Shown one piece after another: positions 22,059-33,071 of a stretch of DNA of 64,000 bases. The stretch is taken from the NCBI GenBank assembly GCA_031213475.1, contig JARUPZ010000030.1, forward strand, positions 2,849,371-2,913,370, given 5' to 3'. Position numbers and translations under genes: made by a program. Origin of the DNA: Nereocystis luetkeana. Taxonomy: Eukaryota; Sar; Phaeophyceae; Laminariales; Laminariaceae. Each line of letters begins with the position of its first letter. The first letter of the stretch is position 1. Under the pieces are notes generated by a model. That model was not told the origin of the DNA. It saw only the letters and a program-made list of their open reading frames with translations, and did not search any database.

Positions 22059-22128
22059 AAGTCCTTAACCCCTGGCGGCCGATGTCCTGCTCCTCCCAGT
22101 CGATACTACCCGTCGCTTCCCTAGCTTT

Positions 22129-22600
22129 TTATGGTAGCTCGGCTGGTGGCCAGCGCGATATGCCGTCCGCTAAGGTGTTTTGCACGCCAGCTATGTGCTT
22201 GGCAGCGCGACTCCAGCCGTCCCTGGTTTCAAGGCGGCCGAGCATTCTCACAAGTAAACACGCCCTCCTGTCTTTCACCCCGCCGTACTTATTAACCCAT
22301 GTGACGGCGGCCACATTATCGCGTCGCATCGCAATCGGATCTCCTACGGACGCTCGACTGCCCATTGTCAATTCAAGCATCACCCACGATGACACTCCCA
22401 TCCCCAGTACCTCTAGCAAGTTGATCGTGATGGTACAAGCTTAGCGTCGTTTGGCCTTCCGTTTGACTGCTGCCGTTACTGCGGGTGGTAGGTCGTATCT
22501 CCTGATGGCCTTCTTCTCGACGTAGTGCCCACCTACCGATTCGAAGCTGGCGTCGGATAGATAGTGTCATTTGGCCGGTGGTTTGAGCGCGGTGTAGCAA
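22129..22600 (-). pseudogene. RNase H domain of the DIRS polyprotein, in-frame stop
   Basis: The coding frame shows the four RNase H acidic positions in order: SDASFESVGGHY (first Asp), NLLEVLGM (Glu), AMRRDNVAAVTW (Asp) and NTLADGISRW (last Asp, preceded by AKHIAGVQ). A TAA at 22440-22442 breaks the frame between the first Asp and the Glu. This domain would degrade the RNA strand of the RNA-DNA hybrid. Confidence 0.75.
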
Positions 22601-22606
22601 GGCGCA

Positions 22607-24292
22607 CTAATTGCCTCCCCTGTTTGCAGGAGATTGCGATTTATCGCCCACTCCCAAAAGAGGAGGTCGGCGTGGAACTCTCTGCCTATTATCACACTGT
22701 ACTGATTTTGTAGGGTTTCGCTCATCATGCAGCCCCGTGAGCCTCTGCAATCTCCACTCGAAATACCTGCCGGCGCGTACTGCGTATGTCAGGTTCCAGA
22801 GCTTCCCTGCCATACCGAGGACGTCCCTTGCTTTTGCGCGTCGTTTGTACGTAGGCCAGTGATCGTCCAAAAGGCTTTTGATCGCTTCTGTTTTTTCACG
22901 TGTCAAGGAGATTCTCATGGTGTGCGAGTTCATGGTGAACCCCATGGCATCAATCTTGGAGTCCCAGTCTGTATTCTTTGTGGGCGCTAGGATCGGCGTG
23001 GCGCCTGCCTCGCCCGGCCCGAACAACCGTACTTGATCAGAGGCTGGCGAGGACGAGGCGATTTTCGCGGACGAGTCTATACGTCTGAATGCCGCACCTT
23101 AACTAGCAAGTAGTCGTCCACGTATGCGGCAACGAAGAAGGGGTCCGACTCCCCCCCCCCACGATTCGCACGAATTTTTGCGTCTGTGGGTACACTCGTG
23201 GGGTTTCCTTCTTCCCACCGGTCTACCACCTTCTCATGAGCCATCCTTTCTGTTCCTTCTTGCAGTATCTTGGCCGACCCCACCGTGGTATTACAGTGAG
23301 CGTGTTAAGCGGCAGCCGACATCACGCCCCGAAATCCGGGGGACCCTGACCAACCGAACGTCAAAACAGAAATCGATGACCACCAGTTCCCCTACCTTGT
23401 AGCAGAAATTGTCAGCCTCGCCGGGGTCTATTCTGACGTTGCGAAAGGCATCAGACACGTCGGCCTTGCTCATCAAAATACGCTTGGTCGGGAATTTCTT
23501 TCGCAGGCGGACTAGTTCCGTGAGGAATTTGGGAAGGGCTTCTGCGCACAGGTACGGAGGCACGCTGTCCGAGCCAGTGTCAGCATTCAATCCTCCCGTC
23601 CTCTTGTTGTTCTGCGCCTCGAAGGAGAAGTCGTTAATTATCCGAACCTTGTGTGTGACGACTCGTCCCAGCGGTGACACCTGTAGGTGTGGGATTTCGT
23701 GCGCGGTTGCTTTCTTTATTAATCGGCATTTTTGGCGTCTTACGTCTTCACAAAGCTTGTCCCAAATAACTGACATGTGCCCGGCGACGCTGCGGTTGTT
23801 ACCATACCGAATGGCGCGAACCCGGCCTCGTCTCTGGGGTAGAGCATGCACCGGGAACTTTCTGGCAACTATCGGGATCAGCTTGCCAATGGCACCAAAA
23901 CCTTTCCTTTAACCAAAGTACCGCTGTATTTGCGTGGCGTCTACCGTTGGTGTTATCAGAGACCCCCCCAGCGCCCTGGTCACGTCGCCCACGACGCCGC
24001 GGTAGTGTCTTGTCAGGTCCGTGCAGATGTCGGCAAGCTTGTACAGCAGTTCCTGTTTATCGCGTGCATCAATGTTTTCCTTACCACGGTTGGTGTTTCC
24101 TGTATGCCTGGTCTGTACCATGAGTTCGGTCTGCGGTCGACGAAGCGAGTCCCCAGCAGGAAGCCGCGAGCGTGCTGACCCGCAACCTGTCCGCGACTCG
24201 ACCGGATCGAACGTGTGCTTGGCTACTCGTCGCCGTCGCGTTTCGCCTTGCCGCGGCTCCGACGGCCACTGTTTTGATCCTGCAATGTGCAA
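22607..24292 (-). pseudogene. Reverse transcriptase of the DIRS element, frameshifted
   Basis: The fingers/palm frame (23851-23291) contains VRIINDFSFEAQN and the motif A region MSKADVSDAFRNVRIDP. A frame change near 23.3 kb leads to the palm catalytic motif C, PFFVAAYVDDYLLVKV (about 23145-23100). Another change leads to the thumb/connection part GFTMNSHTMRISLTREK (about 22940-22890), as in other DIRS elements. The N-terminal part (to about 24290) is low in recognisable motifs. RT copies the element RNA into cDNA; this copy cannot make the full protein. Confidence 0.85.
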
Positions 24293-24414
24293 GTGTTCGA
24301 GTGCGTACGAGTTCTGCTGGCGTTCCGCGTTTCGTATAAAGTAAGTATGGCGCGAACTACCACCGCTGCACGATCCGTACGCCGGGTCAAGTACGGCGAG
24401 CCCGCCCCCGGTGC

Positions 24415-25770
24415 CTGCGCCTGGCTGGAGATCGGCCCGGCCGACGCCCGCGGGAGGGGGAACCTAGCCCTGGGGAACCTGGCCCGCGCACGTGGGGAGC
24501 TACGAGCGGTGAACTGTTTGCCCCGTCTGGAAGGGAAGGGGGCAAGGGGGCCCGGCCCTCGCAAACAGACGCCTCAACAACTGAATGAGTCCCCCGCGAT
24601 GTCGACACTGCCGACCCTCGCGGGAGGGGTAGCCTCTCCCTAGGGGATCTGACCCACGAATTCGAGCAACTGCGGGCGTTAACTGATGACCTGCCTGCAC
24701 GGGAAAAACCGAAAAAGGGAACCTAGCCCGCGGAACCGAACACACCGAAGCTGACGGCGCCTCTCGCGATGTCGGCACGGCCGGCGTTCGCGTAAGGAGG
24801 TGCCTAGCCCTGGGGAGCCTAGCCCCTGCACTCAAGCAGGTACAAGGTGTGAACTGGCTTTCTCGTCTGAAAGTGGAAAGGAGAGAACCCAGCCCTCGGA
24901 ACCAGACAACCCGAAGCTGACGGCGCCTCGCGCGATGTCAGCACGGGCGACTGTCGCGGGAGGGGGAACCTAGCCCTGGGGAACCTAGCCGTCGCCCTCA
25001 AGCAGCTATGAGGTGTGAACTGTTGTTCCATCTGAAAGGAGAAAGGAGGAATCCCAGCCCTCCAACCGAACACACAAAAACTGACAGCGCCGCGCGCGAT
25101 GTCGGCACGGCCGACTCTCGCGGGAAGGGGAACCTAGCCCTGGGGAACCTAGCCCCCCGCTCTCACGCAGGTTCGAGGTGTGAAGTGTTGTCCCGACTGA
25201 CAGGTGGAAAGGAGGGAACCGAGCCCTCTGAAAACAAAACCACCTGGGCTACCTGAGCCTCTCACAGCCGGGTCCTGGGGAACTTAGCCCTCGCACTCGA
25301 ACAACTGTCGACTGTGACCTGTTGTCCTGTCCAAACGGGGGGGGGGGGGAGGGAGCCCAGCCCTCGGAAACGAAAACAACCGGGAAACCCCCCGAGCTGC
25401 CTGAGCCTCGTACGAGATCGGCACGCCGACCCTCGCGGGAGGGGAGAACCAAGCCCAGGGCAACCTAGCCCTCGCACTCGAGCAGCTGCAGGATGTCCAA
25501 CCTTGTTTTCTTAAACAATACGGGGAACCTAGCCCCGGGGAAACCTAACGCTTGTACGCTGGCGAGGGTTGTAAGAACCTTCCACGGCTCGGTGCGCCAA
25601 CACTCGCGGAAGGGGGGACTAAGCCCGGGGGAGACCCCGCCCTCGCACTCGCACAGGTGTTTGTTTGTTTTTTTTCGTTTGTTTGTTAGTTCTTATTTTT
25701 ATTTTTTGAACGCTGGCACGCTTGAGTAAGCCGTCCCGTGGTTCGGCACAGCCGGCGCGCGCGGGACGGC
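24415..25770. repeat. ~165-bp tandem repeat inside the DIRS element
   Basis: About nine head-to-tail units. The landmark gatgtcggcacggccgactc recurs at about 24427, 24598, 24767, 24931, 25098, 25410, 25588 and 25740, with a shortened unit near 25258. Spacing is 164-171 bp in the better-preserved part. Each unit also carries ggggaacctagccctggg. Units diverge towards 25.7 kb. The block lies between Gag and RT and has no open frame of its own. Confidence 0.85.
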
Positions 25771-25901
25771 GAACCGCGCCCTCGTACTCACCCCCGCTGT
25801 ATTGTATCAGTCACTCACCATGAAACAGAGCCGGCGAAACCGATCCGGGTGTAGGAACACTGTTGAGTCTCACGGACCTCGAGGCGTCAGCGAAAAACCT
25901 C

Positions 25902-27600
25902 CTAATTCCTGCTGCCACCCCCCCCCCCGTGGTCGGCCCTGCCTGGGGGCAGAGCCCATATTGTCAGTTGCCGCCCCCTCCCCTGGTCGCTCCGGCTCTC
26001 GACGAGGCCGCACCGTTCCCGCCCCCGGTGTAACTCCTGTTGAACCGCGCGACGCTCGGCGGCCGTCCCCCGCCCCCCCCGGCTGCGCCGCTTCCCCCGG
26101 CGCCGGGGGCCTGCGACAGCTGGGGCAGATGGGGAGGGGTCGGGGGAGGGGGGAGGGACGTATTCCGCGCCAGGCCTGCTCCCCCCCGTGCGGGCTGCTG
26201 GGGAGACCTGGTGATGCTCGAACGGGCAGGCGGGCCTGGGGCAGGTGTCGCCATTTCTCGCGTAGCGACACGCGTTGGTGGGTAGGTTACCCAGGGCGGC
26301 GGGCCGCGGCTTGGGGGGGTGTCTTCCCCGCCCCCCCCGCCCCCCTGAGCCCACCCCGCCCTTCGCGACGGTCGCCGTCCGTCCGTTGGCGACGGGGGGG
26401 GTCTTTTGCTTCCCCGCCCCCCCCACCCTTTGGGGTCGCGCGGTTGCAGGACCACATCTCCGAGCGCACGACCAGACTGTTTGTGCTGCCTTCCTCCACG
26501 AGCGCCCGAAGTTGCTTGAAGGCGAGCGGCTGGAAGACAGGTCCGCTGCGTGGCGGGAGTGGCACGAGGGGGTGCTGCCTCCGCACGGCTGCTGCGTCTA
26601 CGGCGAGTCTGTATATGGCATCCTTGATGTCCGCGTTAATGGCCCGTCCGAGCACGCCTCGCACCTGCACTTTATACGGTGCGAGGACCAGGCGGTGAAA
26701 CTGCAGGTACGCCCGAAGTTCGCCCTCGGCTTTCCCGAGCGCCTCCCCTACGCACTGGACAGTGCGCGTGGGCATCACCGGGGCGTCCTCCATGCCGTAC
26801 TCGAGGGCGGCCATAAATGCGATGATGAGGATGCCGAAATGGATCTCAGGCGGTATGCTCGTCGGGACCTCCCCCGCTGAGACGGGTGGGCAACGTCATG
26901 CACCAGGAAGTCCGTCAACGAGCGCAGCTGCTCCACCACTTCGTTCGATGCCCCAGCGACAGTCGTCAGAACTTGACGCACGAGGCCGTGGCACATCCCC
27001 TCGGACACGTGAAAGCAGCCACGCGCTGCGTAAAACTTTTGTCCTTCCCAGGACGGCCACAGGTTTGCCGTGGGCTTTCCATGGGCTTTGATCGCCGCGC
27101 TGAGCGCGGCCTGCTCGCTCGATCCTTGGGGCAGGGGGAGGGGTTGAGGTGCGATCACCCCCCCTCCTCCCGGCAGAGGCTGCCCTTCCGCGAGAATGCC
27201 CCCTGCGGGTTGGAGGCCTTGGTGAGCGGGGTGGGGGACCTGCTGTGGCTGCTCCAGCTGTGCCTACTGCTGGGCTTGTACCTGCTCGATGTGAGAGATA
27301 CGGGTCCCGAGGGCATCCTGCCCCGCCACGATGACCTGCAGATGATGCAGGACGGCGTCGAGACCCGCGCGCGGAGCTGGACCACGATGGGCCTCGCTCT
27401 CTGCGTTGTTTCCCGGGACCACCTCAGGCCCACCGACGCCCCCCGCCGCGAGCTTGTCGGGGGGCGGGGCGACGGCGGCCTCCTCTGCTGGCTGCGCGCC
27501 CGCGTGTCCATCCCCGGCGGCTGCGCCGCTGCCGATCTCGATGAGACCCTCGGTCAAATCAACGTTATCGTCCATGGGCGAGCCGCAATGTTGCTGCACG
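25902..27600 (-). pseudogene. Gag-like protein of the DIRS element with CCCH finger, frameshifted
   Basis: Reading starts near 27578 (MDDNVDLTEGLIEIGSG) with a predicted coiled part (VLHHLQVIVAGQDALGTRIS). It changes frame near 27.2 kb (..VVEQLRSLTDFLVHDVAHP) and again near 26.88 kb (HFGILIIAFMAALEYG, then ..GEALGKAEGELRAYLQFHR), and ends in a Gly/Arg/Pro-rich region. That last part contains CRYARNGDTCPRPACPFEH, a C-x8-C-x4-C-x3-H pattern close to a CCCH zinc finger, an RNA-binding fold. Most DIRS and LTR Gags use a CCHC knuckle if any, so this is a noteworthy variant. Confidence 0.7.
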
Positions 27601-27607
27601 AGAAAGT

Positions 27608-27836
27608 CGATCGATCCGAATTGATCTCGCTGTCTTCTACCACGCGAAGGTTGTGATACCACAGTATCGACAAGACGAGCCCGCTCTCTCCTCCATCCAC
27701 TCCGACGTGCTCGTAGCTCGTTGCCTCCGCTGTCTTACGCCGACGGAAGACTGGACGCGTGCGTCGCACACTTACGTCGGCCCAATTTAAATTATTCCGT
27801 TACTCGAATTCAACCCGCCTCACAAACGCCAGTTTC
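27608..27836 (-). repeat. X1, 5' split repeat of the DIRS element
   Basis: About 229 bp matching X2. It marks the element's 5' end as read on the minus strand, just upstream of Gag. Confidence 0.85.
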
Positions 27837-27839
27837 CTT

Positions 27840-27966
27840 CATTGTTTTAGGGAAAAGCTAAAACAATCGGCGTCATGAATCGTAATTTGCTTAGTTGTGA
27901 AAAAAACAGGATTCACGACAAAACTATCTCAAATCGTGATTTTTTTGTTTGTTAGGAGTGGCCCTA
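27840..27966. repeat. Right terminal-like arm of the inverted pair
   Basis: The sequence aatcgtgattt..gttaggagtggcccta is the rough inverse of 18192-18240. It immediately follows the DIRS element. Confidence 0.35.
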
Positions 27967-28184
27967 AGCTGTTGCGCTATCAACTCCCAACATCAGCCTT
28001 CCTCGGCACCGGAACCTACACCTCCTAGTCGAGCCACCAGGCCAGGGCCTTCTGCGTACAACAACCCTTGACTGCTGCTGTACCGAGAACACACGTGTGG
28101 TGAGAGAGCAGATAAAAATCGTGCCTAGCAAGCAAATATATGCTCCAGGTATTATGTTTTTCTGTTTTGCTTGTACGAGTATAC

Positions 28185-28560
28185 GGGCAGAAGAACCAAC
28201 CACTATGCCCCGGAAAACCGTTTCGACTTCAGCCGAGGGTTTTTCGTTCGAGGTTTAGTGATCCCCGCGTGCTGGGGGTCTTGAAACTTGAGAACTCCGT
28301 GATCGATCCACAGCGCACACCCACTCTCATCCACTTCGCTTTACGTATTTTCTCTCCGCATCCTGTCGTGTACACGACCGATAGTCGACACTGGCCATGA
28401 GCGCCATTTTCTTTTATACTGGTATGTTTTTCTGAGAGCTGAGGCTTGAACAACAGCCAGCCGGTTTGACACCAGCCGAAGTGCTTACCTCTGCGGCGGG
28501 CTGCCAGATCTAGCTCACGAGCCACGCACGTACGCCTACTGCGGGGATTCCGCCAAGAGG
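28185..28560 (+). repeat. Putative 5' LTR
   Basis: Direct repeat partner of 31735-32110. Recognisable shared blocks include tgctgggggtcttgaaactt and ctgagagctgaggcttgaac. Exact ends and a target duplication could not be fixed. Confidence 0.5.
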
Positions 28561-29303
28561 TTATGAACCTTCAATTTACGTACGCACTGCAGATTCGCTA
28601 GCCGTCAGCATTTTCGGGAATCGACAATAACTGAAGTTGCGCTGCTGCGACATTGAGCTTATCCGAACAGAGCTGCGACGAACCTAACCTTGTTGATGAG
28701 TTGCTGTGTGAAACACGACGACGGGCAACAAGAAGAAGATCTACAGAGATACTACGATCATTGCTATCGGGAGCTGCTTGATGATGCAAAGTACTGTCCA
28801 CAGCTACCACGATCATTGACATCTGGAGCTATTGCCGCGTATACTGCTGCTGCGGACTTTGGTGAGCTCTGGACTGTGAGTACGAGTACGAGCTACTGTT
28901 GTAGAAATCTCTAAACGATTGAAACGTTCATTTGAAGTACGTGGCAGGGTGACAGATTTTTCGAGTACGACTACATCCGGTCGAACGGGGTTGCCGTTGC
29001 GATATATCATAATCTATCGAGTACGTGTGTACATGGCGGACTGGTGCAAGACTACTGCTACTGCACTGCTGCTGCTGCTGGTAGGGTAAGACCGACTGGG
29101 CGTAATTAAAACCACCGACCGAGGGGGTTCTAATAGTAATCGAGTAAGAATACTTCGTCGCTGGTTATTGTTCTGCGTACGAGATCAATAATACCACTGC
29201 TAAAATATCCCAACCCAAATGCCAGCTTCTCAAGTGCATTGAGGGATATAAAACACTTCAGTGGTACGAACCCCGACTAGTTTGATGACTGGTACAAACC
29301 AGC

Positions 29304-30047
29304 TTGCTTCATATTGAGCATCTCCCGTCCAAACACCGTTCACGTACTGGAGGCGCAAGCCAGCCCCAGCATTACGACGTTGAAGGCGACAGCTTCTTTG
29401 CGAGAGCCTCTCAGGCAACGCCTAGCCGCGTAAGACAGAGCAAACCCGGATTGGGTTTTATCCACTGCTTGATCACCGAGGAACCGACGGCGCTGCTGGT
29501 GACGAAGAATGCGGAGAACGCACAGGGAACATGCGGCAACAGATTAATGGCCAGAAAAAGGCCAGAACGAGACCGCGAGAACTCCATCAACGAGCTCAAG
29601 GGACTGCGCAACCTACTGGCCTAGATGGAAGAACCTATCACGCGAAGGCCCTTCGCCGGTATCGTGCTCCAAGCTGATGACTTCTCGATAGACCCAGACA
29701 TCGACTTCCCGAACACTCAGTCGGTACTACTTCACCTCTACTTAGACGGGCTGTCGAGGAACACAACTGACACAAATGCTAAACGTGGCACGGCCATGAC
29801 AGGGGCGTCAACATCACCTGACTCCAGTGCTATTATCTACCACAACTGCGGCAAGGCAAGGCATTCCAGAAGCGGCTGCGCCTTGCCAGTCAAGGCCCAC
29901 GGGAAACCCAACAAGACCGAAGGCCAGGAAACAAAATATTTATCGAGGAGCAGTGCTGGGCGGACGTGGTGTTCTGTTTACCAGAAGACCACGCACATAC
30001 CACGCCGAGCGCTGCGTGCAAGGGGCTCTTCGCCCACAGGCGAGTAG
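29304..30047 (+). pseudogene. LTR-element gag remnant with altered zinc knuckle
   Basis: One reading frame runs from 29304 to 30047 with a single TAG at 29622. The C-terminal part has YHNCGKARHSRSGC, a CCHC knuckle (C-x2-C-x4-H-x4-C) in which the first Cys is Tyr (TAC). It is followed by WCSVYQKTTHI, which resembles the WCSxHKTxxH stretch after the knuckle in copia-type Gags and then goes out of frame. Gag would package the RNA; with the stop, the lost Cys and the frameshift it is non-functional. Confidence 0.6.
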
Positions 30048-30049
30048 TA

Positions 30050-31734
30050 GGCACGAGACTGCCGCGGTGGGAGCCAAACCCTGCCCGATGACAATGAAAT
30101 TACGCCGGTCGTTACCTCTGACGACTACCTTGACAGGGGCTCCGCACTTTAACTCGCGAAAGTACAACGGGAACCACCAGTCATGGTAGGGGCTGCCTTA
30201 CAGACGCGGAGTCGCCGGAAAGACGGTTCACGGGACCGCTGCAACCAAACGTGCACGGGATTGCCGGAAAGGCAACTTTCGGAATCGCTACAACACTATT
30301 CGATGGGACTGGCGCAGCTTCCGTAGTCGCAGCACAAACAGCAGCACCGTAGAATCGCCGAATATCGTTTCGGGATCAGGCCACAGAATCATCTATCCGT
30401 TGGGATTACCGGCGGAGAACATCCTCCGGTGGAATCGCCTCATCATCATCGATCGTGAAGGGCTGCTGGATCGTCAATTCTGGGGTCGCTAGACATTTTC
30501 ACTTTTGATAATTGCTGGGACATCGCTTCTGGGGTGGTCGGGCATCATCATCTAAATAAAGGGGGGGGGGCATCTGCATCGCGGGGTCGCATATACTTCA
30601 CGGCAAGGTTTATCCTCCTCGTAGCCCGTAGAACGAGGCACCACACGTATTTTTTGTTTGGGAGGGCGGCAGAAGCGTGGTTCGGCTGCTCGTCCGTTTA
30701 AGCAATATAATATGTGTTTATTCGTTGCACCACACGTCGTCTTTGTACCGAGGGATGGCAAGAAAACATGGCAGTCCGCAACGTAGATATTCCTGTATTT
30801 TCGGCCAACAAACTAATCGTTGAAGTAGGGTTTATTTTTGAGATACAGCAGTGCGGTTTTAGCAGTGGTACGTCTTGTTTCTTTCCGGCACAATCCTGTC
30901 TTCAACTGTTCGTTCGCTCTTTGGGCAGTACAGTGCAGAACCATGGCAATATGGAGTGTGTTTCAGGTTCAAAGAATATCATTGACACTGCTGTTCGACT
31001 GGGTTATTTTTTAGGGTAAAACCTCCGGGCAGTAACGGCGTCGTCGTAGTTATCGTGTGTGTAGAAATATCGTGCCCAATTTGTCTCTCTGGTACATGCA
31101 TAGCTCGACCCACGTGGGTTTCGAGATCTGCGTAATATTTTCGGGGTTCGCATACTTGTCCATGCTTCAAACCTGCCACAGTAGTAGTATATATTGTTAT
31201 GTTGCCAGGTTTTGCGTGTTGTTGCATTCACTGCACTAGGATTGGTCACCCATCGTAAGCGAAGAAATAACGGTTGATGCTGTTGCGACGCCGCAAAAGG
31301 TGGATCAAGCTTTGTTGCGACAGAGCAACTTGTGCACACGTAAAAAAGGCCGCACGGGTACTCGTAGTACAAAGAAGTACACCGACCAAGTAAGGGGAGT
31401 TTGCACTTTGTAAATGATGACGAAGGAGGTTCCGATTGCACTATAACCTAGTTATTAGGCAATTCAATTCGATAGTTAAACCTAGCAAATTTAGGTATGT
31501 CCCGCAGATCGAGGGGTTGTATCAAGGATAGCTACCATGCTACCCAGCAGTAGCAGGTAGTCCATACCGTGTCGCTGATCCGTGTCAAAGTCGCCTGTAG
31601 CGAGTAGGCCACAGCAGCAATACAAAGTGCTACGACGATACAAGCGGTGCGGTAAGTCCAATGCCGATGAAGTATGCGGTTAACTCCCGCATTGGCTTAG
31701 TTGTTATTTAATAATAGTTGTCTCGGGTTCACAT
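30050..31734. other. Decayed interior of the LTR element
   Basis: No pol motif (protease DTG, integrase or RT boxes) is recognisable in any frame. Several short open frames look like chance or decayed sequence. Confidence 0.4.
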
Positions 31735-32110
31735 GCGGCAGAACCCCGAAATACCGTTTCGAATTCAGCCGAAGTTTTTTGTTTGAGTTTGAGTTCGAGT
31801 TTTCGCCGCATGCTGGGGGTCTCGAAACTTGAGATCTCCGTGGTCGATGAACCGTGCACACGCACACTCATTCGCCTACCTTCTCTTCTCTTATCTCCTC
31901 CTCCTTCTCTTCCTTATTGTGCCCTGTTTGCGAAGACCGATAGTCAACACTGGCCTTGAGCGATATATTATTTCACACCTTGTAGGTTCTTCTGAGAGCT
32001 GAAGCCTGAACAACAACCATTCGGTTCGACACCGGCTGAAGTGTGTTTCTCCTGCGGCGGGCTCCCTGGTATAACTCGGGCGCCGCGCACACACGCCTAC
32101 TTACTGCTAG
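31735..32110 (+). repeat. Putative 3' LTR
   Basis: Partner of 28185-28560. It contains a longer pyrimidine-rich stretch at 31875-31915 than the left copy. Confidence 0.5.
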
Positions 32111-32780
32111 AATTTCCGCAAAGAACAGCGTGTCACCTCGGTACCTGGTACCAGTGCCACGGTATCAAGGGAATCGATGTTAAGGGCGGGTATAATATCC
32201 CATATCACTAGAAAATACCAAACAATAGCAAGGATATCGATCAAACGTGCACCAAAACAGTGCGAAAAGAAAGCAGAGTACTGGCCGTATGTAACGAGGT
32301 CAATATATCAAACCACGCCAACAAACGCACACTCCATCTACGAGCGACAACAAAAGTGCAAACAGCAAACGAAACAAAGCCCCCAAAAGCCACACACACA
32401 TTATGCAAGGATTACGTAGCAAATCTGAATGCACGTGACAACCGTCCACCCGGCAGCAATCGAGCACCCAAACAACAACATGAGCAACAAAATATGTCAA
32501 CAGCAACATACAGCGTAGTTCGAGAACCTCATCTAGAGGAGTGAGACGGCCAGCGCCATGTTTTGGTGGGTCGTTTTACTTTCGTAACTGCCCACAACTT
32601 GCTATTATTGCTGCGCCTCCTTCAACATGTTTCGCCTCTGTCCCCCGCCGACCCCGAGCGAAGCGTTCAAAAAATAATTCCGTTGATGCCCACTTACTTG
32701 GTGACTCATTGGCGAGTTGTTCAGGCTGTGTCCACAGCCCGATAGCGAGTCAGAAGCTCGTGTACCGCTCGCTCCCCCTT

Positions 32781-33071
32781 TCAGCCCGTCTGTACGGCAC
32801 TACGGTTCCATTTTCCCGTGTTATCTGCTGCCAGTGATCCAGATCTTCGTTCTGTTGGCAAATTGAACAGCGATAGGTGTAATCTCGCGGTAACCAATTG
32901 ACTGTCGGTCATGCCCCCCCCCCGGTAGCCCTTGCCCCCCACCTCCTCCCCCACTATCTCTCGCTCCAGTAGTTCCTCGTTATCCACACGAGTCATACGA
33001 GCCTCAACACCCGCGAAACCCATCCTCCGTGTACGAATTGCTGCTACGCAGTCAGTCTCGGGCGAGCGCGA
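32781..33071 (-). CDS. Terminal exon (96 codons + stop)
   Basis: The acceptor is gatttcctgcacag. The frame SRSPETDCVAAIRTRRM.. is followed by an acidic stretch (VDNEELLEREIVGEEVGG) and ends at a TAG at 32781. No transmembrane helix or GPI-like tail is seen, so the product may be secreted. Confidence 0.6.
   Translation of the reverse strand, partial: SRSPETDCVAAIRTRRMGFAGVEARMTRVDNEELLEREIVGEEVGGKGYRGGGMTDSQLVTARLHLSLFNLPTERRSGSLAADNTGKWNRSAVQTG

Larger units (their letters stand above)
19919..27836 (-). mobile_element. DIRS-order (PAT-type) tyrosine-recombinase retrotransposon, defective
   Basis: Read on the minus strand the layout is X1 (27836-27608), Gag, a ~165-bp tandem repeat block, RT, RNase H, tyrosine recombinase, Y1 (20728-20524), X2 (20473-20244), Y2 (20122-19919). 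This A1-ORF-B1-A2-B2 arrangement is the split direct repeat structure of PAT-like and Ngaro elements of the DIRS order. Those replicate through an RNA and integrate with a tyrosine recombinase instead of a DDE integrase, giving no target duplication. X1/X2 and Y1/Y2 remain close in sequence. The ORFs carry several frameshifts and at least one in-frame stop, so this copy is inactive on its own. No methyltransferase domain is visible. Confidence 0.88.
28185..32110 (+). mobile_element. Old LTR retrotransposon with gag remnant
   Basis: Two direct repeats of about 365 bp (28185-28560 and 31735-32110) enclose a gag-like remnant. They share segments such as gcgaagaccgatagtc-like, ctgagagctgaagcctgaac and gcggcgggct in the same order, with roughly three quarters of positions alike by eye. 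They fit a pair of decayed LTRs. No intact pol is seen in 30.1-31.7 kb. The low LTR similarity implies an old insertion. Confidence 0.5.

Noticed and set aside
25802-26698. 298-codon plus-strand open frame
   Set aside because: It is antisense to the GC-rich Gag region of the DIRS element. It is Pro/Arg-rich and openness follows from composition.
26886-27656. 256-codon plus-strand open frame
   Set aside because: Antisense to Gag; no domain; composition-driven.
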